From: a virus
DNA: 64,000 nt
Strand: one strand, 5' to 3'
IMG/VR virus record: IMGVR_UViG_3300036800_000041
Location: 1-64,000 of that record
Shown here: piece after piece, positions 30,300-38,651 of the stretch
How the letters are laid out: each line of letters opens with the position of its first letter
How positions within the stretch are numbered: position 1 is the stretch's first letter
Program-made: the position numbers and the translations under genes
The notes under the pieces: generated by a model
The model's database searches: none
What the model saw: the letters and a program-made list of their open reading frames with translations, nothing else
Told to the model about the DNA's origin: nothing

Positions 30300-33161
30300 A
30301 TGCTCGGTGCCAAACCTTTAGAAGCCATCCTCGGTAGTGGTGTTGATTCTACTAATCACGATGCGATGCGGTCATTTGTCCGCGCCGCGTGCAGTGAAGG
30401 TTTATCGCTGCTGCTGATCCTGCCCAATTCAAAGCAGCCTGCCGATATGCGCACCCCGCGCCAGCGCACCGCCGATGATAAGGCCGTCCGGCTACAGGCC
30501 AAAGAAGCCGGCCGACACGACTGGGAGCGCGTACGCAGCCCATCGGGCTTGGCACTGGCCAGCACCGATGCAAAGACGGTGCTGAAGTACCTGGACCGCT
30601 ATTGCGACATGTTCAGCAAGTGGCACGATCTGACCGACGATGGTGTTCTGGTGGATTTCGACGCCAAGCGCGCCAAGGCCGGCGAAATCGAGATTATCGA
30701 GCCGGTCGCGGTCAACCTGGCTGTCGAGGTCGGTGGATCCGGTCGTGTAGTGGTCGATTGCGACACCCGCGAACAATTGGGGCGGTTCTTAGAGGTCAGC
30801 CAAGCGCCGTCCGACATGCCGCCGACGGTGACCAGTCCCGGTCAGCGCAACGTTGAAGGTGTGTGGGCACACAAGGATGGTGGCCATTTTTGGTTCACTG
30901 TGCCCGATGAAGTGATCCCGATATTGCCGCGAAACTCCGGCGCGCTGACGTGGGGCGGTGATCACGGCTTCGCGGTGCTGTGGGAGCGGCGCTATGTGCT
31001 GATTCCACCATCGTGTCGCCCAGAGGGCTGTTATGAACTAACCGGCCGTGAATATGAACTGCCGGAATGGCTTTCGGACGCAATTATCGAGCACGGCGAA
31101 GCCCGTTTTGAGCGCAGCGTCGGCAATCGTGAAGCATTCACCGATAGTGACGATGCGTTGAGTAAAGCAATCGACAGTTGGGCCGAATCGGCCAGCTGGG
31201 CCGACATTTTGGAGCCGTTGGGCTGGACGCCGGCGCCGCGGTCCGATGGCTGTGGCTGCGCCGTGTGGAGTGCGCCAGGGCAACATGCCAGTCCGAAGTC
31301 AGCTACCGCGCACGATTCCGGTTGCTCGCTGGGCCGCTACACCGAGGTCAACTGTCCGCTGCACATTTGGACTGACCACGACGCACCGCCCTTCACCGAT
31401 GACATCGGCACTGAGGGCTGGTCCCCGACTTTTAGCAAGTTACAGGCCGTTGCACGGATCGACTATGGCGGCAACATCGGTAAAGCAATGGATGAGCTCG
31501 GCCTGACGCCCGATCTGGGCATTGGTGCGGATATGGGCGTCGGGCCGGCCCGCGACATCGGCGACGACGCCGACGTGAGCATGGGCAATCTGCGCGAGGC
31601 TGATGACGGTGAAATCGAGACTGTCGATCGCCTAGCGACTGCACAAGACGGGCGGTTTGACCAGTGGCCTTCCAGCGAATCGCCAGCCGCGCACGAATCT
31701 GCATACAACGAAGCTGAGCACGGTGAAAACTGGTGCGTGCCCTGTGGCACCGGTACGGGAATTTTCGTAACCGATCCCGAGGACGGCAACCTTTATCACG
31801 CCGTTGACGATGATGATGCAAGCGAAAGTGGTCACCTCGCGCAGCCTGTGATCGCGTCCGAGAACGGTGTCGACCACATCTCGGCTGATCAGTTCGACCT
31901 TGCCGGCGCACTGCCCGAGCGCGATACGAAACGTATCGAGGCGACACAGAACGAATCGCCGTTCGCCGATCGTGTCGATAACGCGGATCCTGACGTGTTC
32001 GAATCGGGCATGACCGGCGTGCCGCGGATCGCGCCGTTCTCCCATTGGCGTGATCTTCCGCCGCCGGAGTTCGTCATCGACGGTCTAATCGAGCATGGCG
32101 GTTTCAGCTGCCTGATCGGCCCGCCCGGCGTCGGCAAGTCGACTGTGGCCCTCGATATGGCCTGCCACATCGCCACCGGTCGACGTTGGCAGGGCAGGCA
32201 AACCCTTAAGACGAAAATCATGTATATGCCGGGAGAAGGGCTCTCAGGGGCGATTCAGCGGCTCATCGCGTGGTGTGATGCGCGCGGTATCGATGAAAGC
32301 GACCTGAGCGAGAATTTACTACTGGCCGATTCTATTTTGCAGCTCGCCGCCAAAAATGAAGCATGGGCCGAGTTCGGCGCCTATGTCGCGCGCCAGCAGG
32401 TCGGGCTGATTATTTTCGACACGTTTGCCCGTATGTCGTTGCGGCTGGAAGAAAATAGCGCCACCGACGTCGGTCTGGCCGTCGGTCGATTCGACAACGT
32501 GCGCAAGCTGACCAACGCAGGCGTGATGGTCATCCACCACACCGCCAAGGGCCAAGACTTCGCTCGTGGATCTTCGGCGCTCAATGGCGCAATCGAATCT
32601 GAGCTGTTGCTCAAGCATGGCGAATGGGATTACACGCCGCTGCTGGACGCTGACGGTAAGCTGCCCGGTAGGCCGATTCAGCTGACCACCAGCAAGCAGC
32701 GCAACGCCGAGCAGTTGGACGAACCATTGCCGCTGATGATGCGGTCGTACCCGCTGCCCGACAGCGACGAATTGACCGCGGCGATCATCACCGGCCCGAA
32801 CGGTGAAATTGACCCGATGAGCGGCGAAATCGTGTTGGCACGGCCCGTCGCTGAGCCGTTGGTCGAAACGGCTATACGGATCCGCGAATTTGTCGATCGC
32901 TTGCCCCAACAGGGCGCCAGCCGAAGCGAATTGGTTATCGGAGTGCGCCCTGATCCGTATGCGTTGTCGCGTGCCGACGCTGGAGCTTATTGGAAGCTAC
33001 GTATCGGTGAAGCGGTCGATAGAGCGTTGCGATATCGGTTGATCGAGACACTGACCGGCACACCGAGCGGCGGTCGGTACATTCCGTGTTCGCTGGGAAC
33101 ATCCGAGGATGCACGCCAACGTACGGCTGACGAAGTGATCAACCAAAACAATCAGGATTGA
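30300..33161 (+). CDS. Primase-polymerase/helicase fusion (prim-pol plus RecA-like ATPase)
   Basis: 953 residues. The N-terminal domain (about 20-270) resembles the bifunctional prim-pol fold: GVLVDFDAKRA, VVVDCDTREQL, GGHFWFTVP and GDHGFAVLWERRYVLIPPS. Middle (about 280-560) carries a Cys/His-containing segment (DGCGCAVWSAPGQH) and an acidic linker. The C-terminal RecA/RepA-type ATPase has Walker A GPPGVGKST (607-615), Walker B LIIFDTFAR and MVIHHTAKG. Expected to prime and unwind DNA at the phage fork. Confidence 0.85.
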   Translation: MLGAKPLEAILGSGVDSTNHDAMRSFVRAACSEGLSLLLILPNSKQPADMRTPRQRTADDKAVRLQAKEAGRHDWERVRSPSGLALASTDAKTVLKYLDRYCDMFSKWHDLTDDGVLVDFDAKRAKAGEIEIIEPVAVNLAVEVGGSGRVVVDCDTREQLGRFLEVSQAPSDMPPTVTSPGQRNVEGVWAHKDGGHFWFTVPDEVIPILPRNSGALTWGGDHGFAVLWERRYVLIPPSCRPEGCYELTGREYELPEWLSDAIIEHGEARFERSVGNREAFTDSDDALSKAIDSWAESASWADILEPLGWTPAPRSDGCGCAVWSAPGQHASPKSATAHDSGCSLGRYTEVNCPLHIWTDHDAPPFTDDIGTEGWSPTFSKLQAVARIDYGGNIGKAMDELGLTPDLGIGADMGVGPARDIGDDADVSMGNLREADDGEIETVDRLATAQDGRFDQWPSSESPAAHESAYNEAEHGENWCVPCGTGTGIFVTDPEDGNLYHAVDDDDASESGHLAQPVIASENGVDHISADQFDLAGALPERDTKRIEATQNESPFADRVDNADPDVFESGMTGVPRIAPFSHWRDLPPPEFVIDGLIEHGGFSCLIGPPGVGKSTVALDMACHIATGRRWQGRQTLKTKIMYMPGEGLSGAIQRLIAWCDARGIDESDLSENLLLADSILQLAAKNEAWAEFGAYVARQQVGLIIFDTFARMSLRLEENSATDVGLAVGRFDNVRKLTNAGVMVIHHTAKGQDFARGSSALNGAIESELLLKHGEWDYTPLLDADGKLPGRPIQLTTSKQRNAEQLDEPLPLMMRSYPLPDSDELTAAIITGPNGEIDPMSGEIVLARPVAEPLVETAIRIREFVDRLPQQGASRSELVIGVRPDPYALSRADAGAYWKLRIGEAVDRALRYRLIETLTGTPSGGRYIPCSLGTSEDARQRTADEVINQNNQD

Positions 33162-33222
33162 TCAGTCTTACAGATGGCGTCAGTTATTGGCATTTATCGG
33201 TATATGAAACGGAGAACAACAA

Positions 33223-33402
33223 GTGGCCAAGATTGTCATTACTTACGAATACGAGCCGAACATGGAACATTACCCGGCCGGGACAGAAACCGCAGCTGAG
33301 GCTATGAAGATAGATGTTGAACAGGTTCAAAATGGGTCCGTTTACTGGGATGAGTTCCTAGAGGGAGGATCGGGCAAGATCACCGTTGAAGTGGTCGAGT
33401 GA
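33223..33402 (+). CDS. Small acidic protein, 59 residues
   Basis: GTG start after GGAGAAC. MAKIVITYEYEPNMEHYPAGTETAAEAMKIDVEQVQNGSVYW, an alpha/beta-like small protein. TTATCGGTATATG lies about 25 nt upstream, possibly part of a promoter. No family recognised. Confidence 0.6.
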   Translation: MAKIVITYEYEPNMEHYPAGTETAAEAMKIDVEQVQNGSVYWDEFLEGGSGKITVEVVE

Positions 33403-33403
33403 T

Positions 33404-33424
33404 CCGACGTAACGCGGATTATCG
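33404..33424 (+). promoter_or_regulatory. TTATCGG-containing intergenic element
   Basis: CCGACGTAACGCGGATTATCGG matches the element at 10586-10604 nearly base for base. Here it is followed by TAGAGA, a weak -10, in the TCGG-TA pattern. Confidence 0.4.
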
Positions 33425-33440
33425 GTAGAGAGGGTAAGGG

Positions 33441-33590
33441 ATGTTTCCATACAGGATCATTCAGCAGGCGGCTGAGGAATGGTTTGACCCGGAGGGGATT
33501 CTCCCTGGTGAGGCGTCTACCGAACTCTTCGCGCAATTCCTACTCGCGAAACTCGGGGAGCACGGATTCGCCATCACCGAGGCGACATAA
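33441..33590 (+). CDS. Small protein, 49 residues
   Basis: ATG after GGTAAGGG. MFPYRIIQQAAEEWFDPEGILPGEASTELFAQFLLAKLGEHGFAIT; acidic and helical. Real by ribosome site and codon use; function unknown. Confidence 0.55.
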   Translation: MFPYRIIQQAAEEWFDPEGILPGEASTELFAQFLLAKLGEHGFAITEAT

Positions 33591-33604
33591 GGCCCGGGTT
33601 ATCG

Positions 33605-33660
33605 GCGAAATCTCGATCAAAATTCCCCAAAAAATTTTTTCGTTAAATCGCCAGATATTT
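33605..33660. other. AT-rich patch between replication genes (origin candidate)
   Basis: A stretch of A and T runs (CCCCAAAAAATTTTTTCG) is far more AT-rich than the rest of the genome and lies between the primase-helicase and SF2 helicase genes. A similar AAAATCTCG sequence occurs at 20495-20520. An origin role is inference. Confidence 0.35.
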
Positions 33661-33742
33661 CAGTCCACAATCAGATTCGGAACACGCTATGGTCTGAAGC
33701 TAGACAAACCCGTCGAAGTCGGACTACAGTGTGAACCAGTCA

Positions 33743-33780
33743 GTGAGCCGGGGACAGCCCCCTAGCTTGGCCCGGCTCAC
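33743..33780 (+). terminator. GTGAGCCGGG hairpin
   Basis: Perfect 10-bp stem GTGAGCCGGG/CCCGGCTCAC with an 18-nt loop, 52 nt before the helicase start. Terminator or 5'-leader structure. Confidence 0.6.
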
Positions 33781-33831
33781 CGACCACCACGCACCCGTAT
33801 ACGCTCACTACAACTCTGAAAGCATCTGCAC

Positions 33832-35553
33832 ATGAATGCACCGATGGAGGCTTCCCGCTCAGTTGCACCAAGAGCCTTGCGGCCATACCAGATCGAAGCA
33901 GCTGATGCTGTCGAAGCTAATTGGGCCGATGGCATTTGGCGTACCGGTGTCGTGCTGCCGACCGGCGCCGGTAAATCGACCGTCATCGGCGAGCTATTGC
34001 TACGTGCCTACCGCCGCGGCCAGCGCAGTATTGCTGTCGCTCACCGCGGCGAGCTGCTTGACCAGATGCGTCGCGACTTTCACGCTGTCGCGCCTGATGT
34101 CCCGACAACACAGACCGGGATCGTGCGCGCCGAGCAGGATGATCACCATTGCCCGATCGTGTTCGCTACCTTGCAAACGCTAGCCACCGCTCACCGGCGC
34201 GAAGCATTGGGGCACCGTGACGTACTGATCTGGGACGAAGTGCACCACGCTGGCGCCGACGGTTTCCACACCACGTTCAGCGAGCTCGGCGGCTACGACG
34301 GCGCGCGTATGGCCGGCTTCACTGCCACGATGGCCCGCGCCGAACGCGGTCGGATCGGTCTCGGCGACGTCATCGAAAAGATCAGCTATGAGCGCGACCT
34401 GGCGTGGGCGATCAAGCACGGCTACCTGGTGATGCCACACGGACTGACGGTACGGATCAAGGGGCTGAATGCTCTGAACGACGTTCGTAATGTAGCCGGA
34501 GATTTCCACCAGACCGAGCTCGCCGAAATCATGGAAGCGGCTTCAACTTACGTCGTGGAAGCCATTGAGAAGCACGCCATCGACCGGCGCAGCATCATTT
34601 TCGCCGCCAGTGTCGACGCCGCCGAAGAAATCAGCCGGGCGATCAACGCCAGCGGCAAATTGAAAGCCGACTACGTTACCGGCGCAATGAATTACGAATC
34701 ACGTAAGCCTATCTATGATAACTTCCGTACCGGCGCGATCGACTGCCTGGTAACCGTCATGGTGCTAACCGAAGGCGCCGACTTCCCAATGTGTGATTGC
34801 GTAGTGCTGGCCCGGCCTACACGCTCGCGCAACCTGTACAGCCAGATGATCGGGCGCAGCCTCCGTCTCTATGAGAACAAAAACGATGCGTTAGTTCTGG
34901 ACCTGGCGGGCAGTGCCCGCAATATGAAGCTGGTCAGGTTGACCGAGCTGCTGGAAGGCGTCGAGCAGACTGACGTTGACCCCGACGGCAACCTGATTGA
35001 GCCGGAACCCCTAGAGGACATCGGCGCATTCGAGGCGGAAACCAAGATCGTCCGTGTCGGACCGGTCGACATGGTGACGATCGATCTGCTGGCCAACGAT
35101 GACACGCTCTGGCTGCAGACCCCGGCCGGCGTCCCGTTCCTGTCGCTGATGGGCGCCGGTGACGTCGTGTTCCTATGGCCGCAGGACGGTCGACGACCGA
35201 GCGGTGATGAAAAGCTGAAATGGGCTGTCGGCCAGATCAACACACGCCGCCCCAAGATCGGTGGATGGGTCAACGAAACAGGCCGTTACCCGAGCGACGA
35301 GCCGGTCTATATCGACCTTCCCGATGCGCTGGAAGCCGCCGAGGTATGGGTTGTCACGACTGAGCAAGGCCTTGCCAGCCGCAATGCTGGCTGGCGGCGC
35401 AATCAGGCGCCCAGCGATAAGCAGATGAATCTGGCCCGCAATCTGGGCATTGTCGGCTACGACTTCATGACCAAGGCACGCCTGAGCGATGAAATCAGCA
35501 TCACGTTCGCCAGCCGGGTGCTCGACGGTGCGATGGAAGGGACCGTGAGATGA
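33832..35553 (+). CDS. SF2 DEAD/DEAH-type helicase
   Basis: 573 residues. Walker A PTGAGKST (43-50), DEVH box (135-138), TAT motif (GFTATMARAE), and motif VI QMIGRSLR in the second RecA domain. Related to phage and type I/III restriction-like helicases; probably unwinds recombination or replication intermediates. The C-terminal 150 residues after the helicase core are of unknown fold. Confidence 0.88.
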   Translation: MNAPMEASRSVAPRALRPYQIEAADAVEANWADGIWRTGVVLPTGAGKSTVIGELLLRAYRRGQRSIAVAHRGELLDQMRRDFHAVAPDVPTTQTGIVRAEQDDHHCPIVFATLQTLATAHRREALGHRDVLIWDEVHHAGADGFHTTFSELGGYDGARMAGFTATMARAERGRIGLGDVIEKISYERDLAWAIKHGYLVMPHGLTVRIKGLNALNDVRNVAGDFHQTELAEIMEAASTYVVEAIEKHAIDRRSIIFAASVDAAEEISRAINASGKLKADYVTGAMNYESRKPIYDNFRTGAIDCLVTVMVLTEGADFPMCDCVVLARPTRSRNLYSQMIGRSLRLYENKNDALVLDLAGSARNMKLVRLTELLEGVEQTDVDPDGNLIEPEPLEDIGAFEAETKIVRVGPVDMVTIDLLANDDTLWLQTPAGVPFLSLMGAGDVVFLWPQDGRRPSGDEKLKWAVGQINTRRPKIGGWVNETGRYPSDEPVYIDLPDALEAAEVWVVTTEQGLASRNAGWRRNQAPSDKQMNLARNLGIVGYDFMTKARLSDEISITFASRVLDGAMEGTVR

Positions 35554-35636
35554 GCGCTGGAGACCGGACTATGAAGCTTTTGTCGGCATCCCCGACGAAG
35601 GGAAAACCTCACAACCACAACCCGAAAGGAACGATT

Positions 35637-35885
35637 ATGCGGACCTACAACGAGGAAACTATCACGCCCGAAATCGCGCGCGAATATCTCACCTACAACA
35701 CCCATAACCGCCCAATAAAAGACGATCGCGTCTTTATGTATGCCGAGCAGATGGGTCAAGGTAAATGGCGACCTAACGGCGAAGCGATCAAGTTCGGCAC
35801 CACCTACCGCCAAGGCCGCGCCGTTAATGTACTGGTCTGGCGTTCCGGTGGCAGTAGTCCCGAGGCATTCCCCGAGGCCGTGTGA
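35637..35885 (+). CDS. Short ParB-like-family fragment, 82 residues
   Basis: ATG 35637 with AAAGGA upstream; an earlier in-frame start lacks a ribosome site. ITPEIAREYLTYNTHNRPIKDDRVFMYAEQMGQGKWRPNGEAIKF matches the N-terminal part of a phage family that usually continues with a DGQHR motif (ParB-like). Here the frame turns into unrelated sequence and stops, so the protein is truncated or a stand-alone minimal version. Confidence 0.65.
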   Translation: MRTYNEETITPEIAREYLTYNTHNRPIKDDRVFMYAEQMGQGKWRPNGEAIKFGTTYRQGRAVNVLVWRSGGSSPEAFPEAV

Positions 35886-36142
35886 TGAGCAGTGACCAGC
35901 TAGGTGACGCGCCAATCGAAAAGCGATTCACGCGCCTGATGAAGTCAGTAGCGCGCGAGCTCGACACACGCTTCAACCCTGACACCGCCGGTGTGGGCCG
36001 GACCGTCGGCTTCGTGCTGTTGGTGTTCCCATACCGCAGCGAGGACGGCCGGTGCAACTACATCAGCAATGGTGCTGACCGCGGTGATGTGCTGCGTCTG
36101 CTGGAAGAACAGGCCCAGCGATTCAGGGAGCAGGGGCTATGA
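35885..36142 (+). CDS. Small conserved protein, 85 residues
   Basis: TGATG coupling; a GTG at 35882 is an alternative. FTRLMKSVARELDTRFNPDTAGVGRTVGFVLLVFPYRSEDGRCNYISNGADRGDVLRLLEEQAQRF resembles a common actinophage small protein of unknown function with a VLLVFP... NYISNG core. Confidence 0.7.
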   Translation: MSSDQLGDAPIEKRFTRLMKSVARELDTRFNPDTAGVGRTVGFVLLVFPYRSEDGRCNYISNGADRGDVLRLLEEQAQRFREQGL

Positions 36143-36300
36143 CCGGCGACCCGTTCGTGTTCCGCGACGGCGTACCCGACGACTATGACGGCGACTGGCT
36201 TGACGAGCAGGCCGAGAAGCGCATGGGCCTCGTATCGCGGCCGACCGAAAGGCTGTGTCCTGACCGCTACACCTGGCACGCCGGATCGGAGTGCATCTAA
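36139..36300 (+). CDS. Small acidic protein, 53 residues
   Basis: Coupled by overlaps at both ends (ATGA, TAATG). MTGDPFVFRDGVPDDYDGDWLDEQAEKRMGLV... with a C-terminal Cys. Unknown. Confidence 0.55.
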   Translation: MTGDPFVFRDGVPDDYDGDWLDEQAEKRMGLVSRPTERLCPDRYTWHAGSECI

Positions 36301-36590
36301 TGGCTAGCGTCGCAGACGACTACCCGGCACGCCGGGAAGTTGACAGCCGAGGTGAGCGCGTGTGGTTCAAATCGGCCGTTCGTGACTCCAGCGAAACGTG
36401 GGGATGGACCTGCGACCCGACCCAGGCCCATTCCGATTACCAGGTCAAGATCGGTGGTGACGGCAGTGCGGTGACGTGGGTCGGCGACCCGTGGGGCGGT
36501 GCCGACACCGTGATACTGCCGCCGGTCGCCGACACCGACCTGCCCAAGATCACCATGAACGGCCATCGCGTCGACTGGCCCGATACCTAA
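36300..36590 (+). CDS. Uncharacterised protein, 96 residues
   Basis: TAATG coupling. Trp/Asp-rich beta-type sequence (ERVWFKSAVRDSSETWGWTCDPTQ... AVTWVGDPWGGADTVILPPVAD). Unknown. It is followed by a coding-like but start-less stretch (36591-36731) in frame with the nuclease gene. Confidence 0.6.
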   Translation: MASVADDYPARREVDSRGERVWFKSAVRDSSETWGWTCDPTQAHSDYQVKIGGDGSAVTWVGDPWGGADTVILPPVADTDLPKITMNGHRVDWPDT

Positions 36591-36731
36591 TGCGAGCACT
36601 GCGTCAATTTCGCTCTCCAGGGTGGTGACGAAATCACGTTCGTGCACCATGACGGATTGCATACGCAGCACCGACTACTCCCGACGGCGGAACAGGCCGT
36701 CGCAGTATCACACCCACAACAGGAGGAAACA

Positions 36732-37907
36732 ATGACCCAACTAGCCGAGGACGGCACCGAGGTCGAAGAACAGCGATTCACTCAATGGTCGCGCTATCCG
36801 CTGCCGCCGGCGCCTCCGCGGTTCACAGTGGTCTACGACGGTTATGGCCGCTACAAGCTGCCCAGCCCCTCGACCGGCCGGCCGACGGCGTTCTCTCGTG
36901 CTACCACGATCGCCGACACGCTGGACGAAACCTACAACCTGAACCGCTGGAAACGACGCAACGCCGTTAAAGCGATCTTTACCGCGCTAGCTATGACGGA
37001 GATTCCCGCGGCCCAGGCTGCTTCACCCGACGCTTTTGACGTCCCTGGGGACAAGTCGTTAGTTGACGTGTTCGCCGACGCCAGAGAGGCAATCAGAATC
37101 GAAGATGACCGTGCGCTGGACGTCGCGATTGACCTGCTCGACAACATGACCGGCGGCCGGGATGCCGCCGAGCTCGGTGAAGCGGTGCATGCGTGGCTGG
37201 AAGCGGTCGATGTCGGCACCGTGTTGCCTGCCGACGTGCCCGACATGTTCAAGCCTTACGTGGCCGCCTACCGGGATGCGCTGCGCCGCGCCGGTCTAAT
37301 CGCGCTGCAGCAGTACGTCGAGCGCGTCGTGCTCAACGATCGCGGCGAAGAAACGATCGCAGGCACGATTGACCGGATATTCCAAGTCGTAACCACCGGT
37401 GAACTGATCATGGGCGATGTCAAGACGTCCAAGACACTGGAGTATGGCTGGCTCACCTACTCGGTACAGGTGGGGGGTGTTTATGGTTTTGCCACCAAGA
37501 TGATGGCCGTCGACGGGTCCGGTTGGGAGCCGATGCCCGAAATTGGCCAGGAATACGCCATCATCCTGCACATTCCGTCTGATCAACCAGAACGGTCGGC
37601 GGCGGTGACCATTGACATGTGGTTCGGCGGCGAAACGATGATCACTTCACTGGAGACACGCCGTCGGCGCAAGGCTGCACCCAAAGCCGTCCCGTTCGTT
37701 CATGAAATTCCGGTGCCCAGCAAAGCGGCGCTGCGCTACGTCGAGGCGCGTGACGCGCTATTGGATATCAGCTATGTCGGTGATTTGCCAGATATCTGGG
37801 AGCAGTACGAAGACGTGTGGGATGACAGTCTCACCGAGCTAGGCAACCACATTGCCGAGCTGTTTCAAAAACGTGACCGCATAAGCGCTCGCGACACGCA
37901 CAAGTAG
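36732..37907 (+). CDS. Cas4/RecB-like PD-(D/E)XK exonuclease
   Basis: 391 residues from ATG 36732 after a perfect AGGAGG. The nuclease core shows GEAVHAWLEA (the conserved His region), a GTIDRIF strand with the first Asp, and GELIMGDVKTSK, the D-(E/V)-K motif. Typical of phage recombination exonucleases. The gene after it is its usual partner. Confidence 0.82.
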   Translation: MTQLAEDGTEVEEQRFTQWSRYPLPPAPPRFTVVYDGYGRYKLPSPSTGRPTAFSRATTIADTLDETYNLNRWKRRNAVKAIFTALAMTEIPAAQAASPDAFDVPGDKSLVDVFADAREAIRIEDDRALDVAIDLLDNMTGGRDAAELGEAVHAWLEAVDVGTVLPADVPDMFKPYVAAYRDALRRAGLIALQQYVERVVLNDRGEETIAGTIDRIFQVVTTGELIMGDVKTSKTLEYGWLTYSVQVGGVYGFATKMMAVDGSGWEPMPEIGQEYAIILHIPSDQPERSAAVTIDMWFGGETMITSLETRRRRKAAPKAVPFVHEIPVPSKAALRYVEARDALLDISYVGDLPDIWEQYEDVWDDSLTELGNHIAELFQKRDRISARDTHK

Positions 37908-37920
37908 AAAGAACACGCGC

Positions 37921-38538
37921 ATGCCTAACCCGTTTGACAAGAACAAAGGCAGCGGCATAACCGCTGCCAAGCGCGCCACGCCGTCGACTCCGCCGCGTAT
38001 TGCTGCGGCGCCACGCGCCGCGGCGCCCCGCAATGGCTCCCCTCCCAAGGCAAAGCCAGAAGCCGGCGACGGCTTCGACACTACCGACGCCGACGGTTCA
38101 CATGTTACTGGCAACGCCGGTGACCCCTTCAGCACGCCGCCAGGCGTGTCGGAGTACAAGATCACTGAGCTGGTGGGCGCACTCATGTTGGTTAAGCCGA
38201 CTGAGGTAATCGAACAGATGGACACGGATATTGGCACGGCTGAGAACGTGGTCCGTGCTGATGTAACCGTGCTGGAAGATGCGGCGCTGATCGATCCGGA
38301 GACACAAGGACCGACCGGCGAAACGTTGGCCGCCGGTTCAACCGTCGAGGACATTCTAATTTTCCAGATGGCCCTTAAGCGTGCTTTGTTGCGCGTGATG
38401 GACGGCCCGAACCCGTACCTGCTTGGTCGTCTGGGCATGGGCAATGCGAAAAAGGGGAAGAACGCCCCGTTTATTTTCGAGCGCCCTGACGAAGATGACG
38501 CCGTCTTGGCGCGACAGTATCTCGCATCAGTCAGCTAG
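37921..38538 (+). CDS. Recombination-associated protein, probable ssDNA-binding
   Basis: 205 residues. Low-complexity N-terminus (Ala/Pro/Lys, about 1-70), then a conserved part: LMLVKPTEVIEQMDTDIGTAENVVRADVTVL... EDILIFQMALKRALLRVMDGPNPYLLGRLGMGNAKKGKNAPFIFERP. This family commonly follows Cas4-like nucleases in actinophages and may bind ssDNA; the role is inferred. Confidence 0.7.
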   Translation: MPNPFDKNKGSGITAAKRATPSTPPRIAAAPRAAAPRNGSPPKAKPEAGDGFDTTDADGSHVTGNAGDPFSTPPGVSEYKITELVGALMLVKPTEVIEQMDTDIGTAENVVRADVTVLEDAALIDPETQGPTGETLAAGSTVEDILIFQMALKRALLRVMDGPNPYLLGRLGMGNAKKGKNAPFIFERPDEDDAVLARQYLASVS

Positions 38539-38551
38539 TCCCAGCAGCAAC

Positions 38552-38587
38552 AAAGGCCCGGTACTTCTTAGGAGGTACCGGGCCTTT
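38552..38587. terminator. Strong bidirectional terminator
   Basis: Perfect 13-bp stem AAAGGCCCGGTAC (38552-38564) with GTACCGGGCCTTT (38575-38587), A/T-flanked, ending the plus-strand replication operon and facing the lysis genes. Confidence 0.85.
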
Positions 38588-38651
38588 GCCCCTCTAGCGA
38601 CCACAACCACGCAGTTCGCTGTTGACATAATATCAGGTAGTGTTTTCACGG

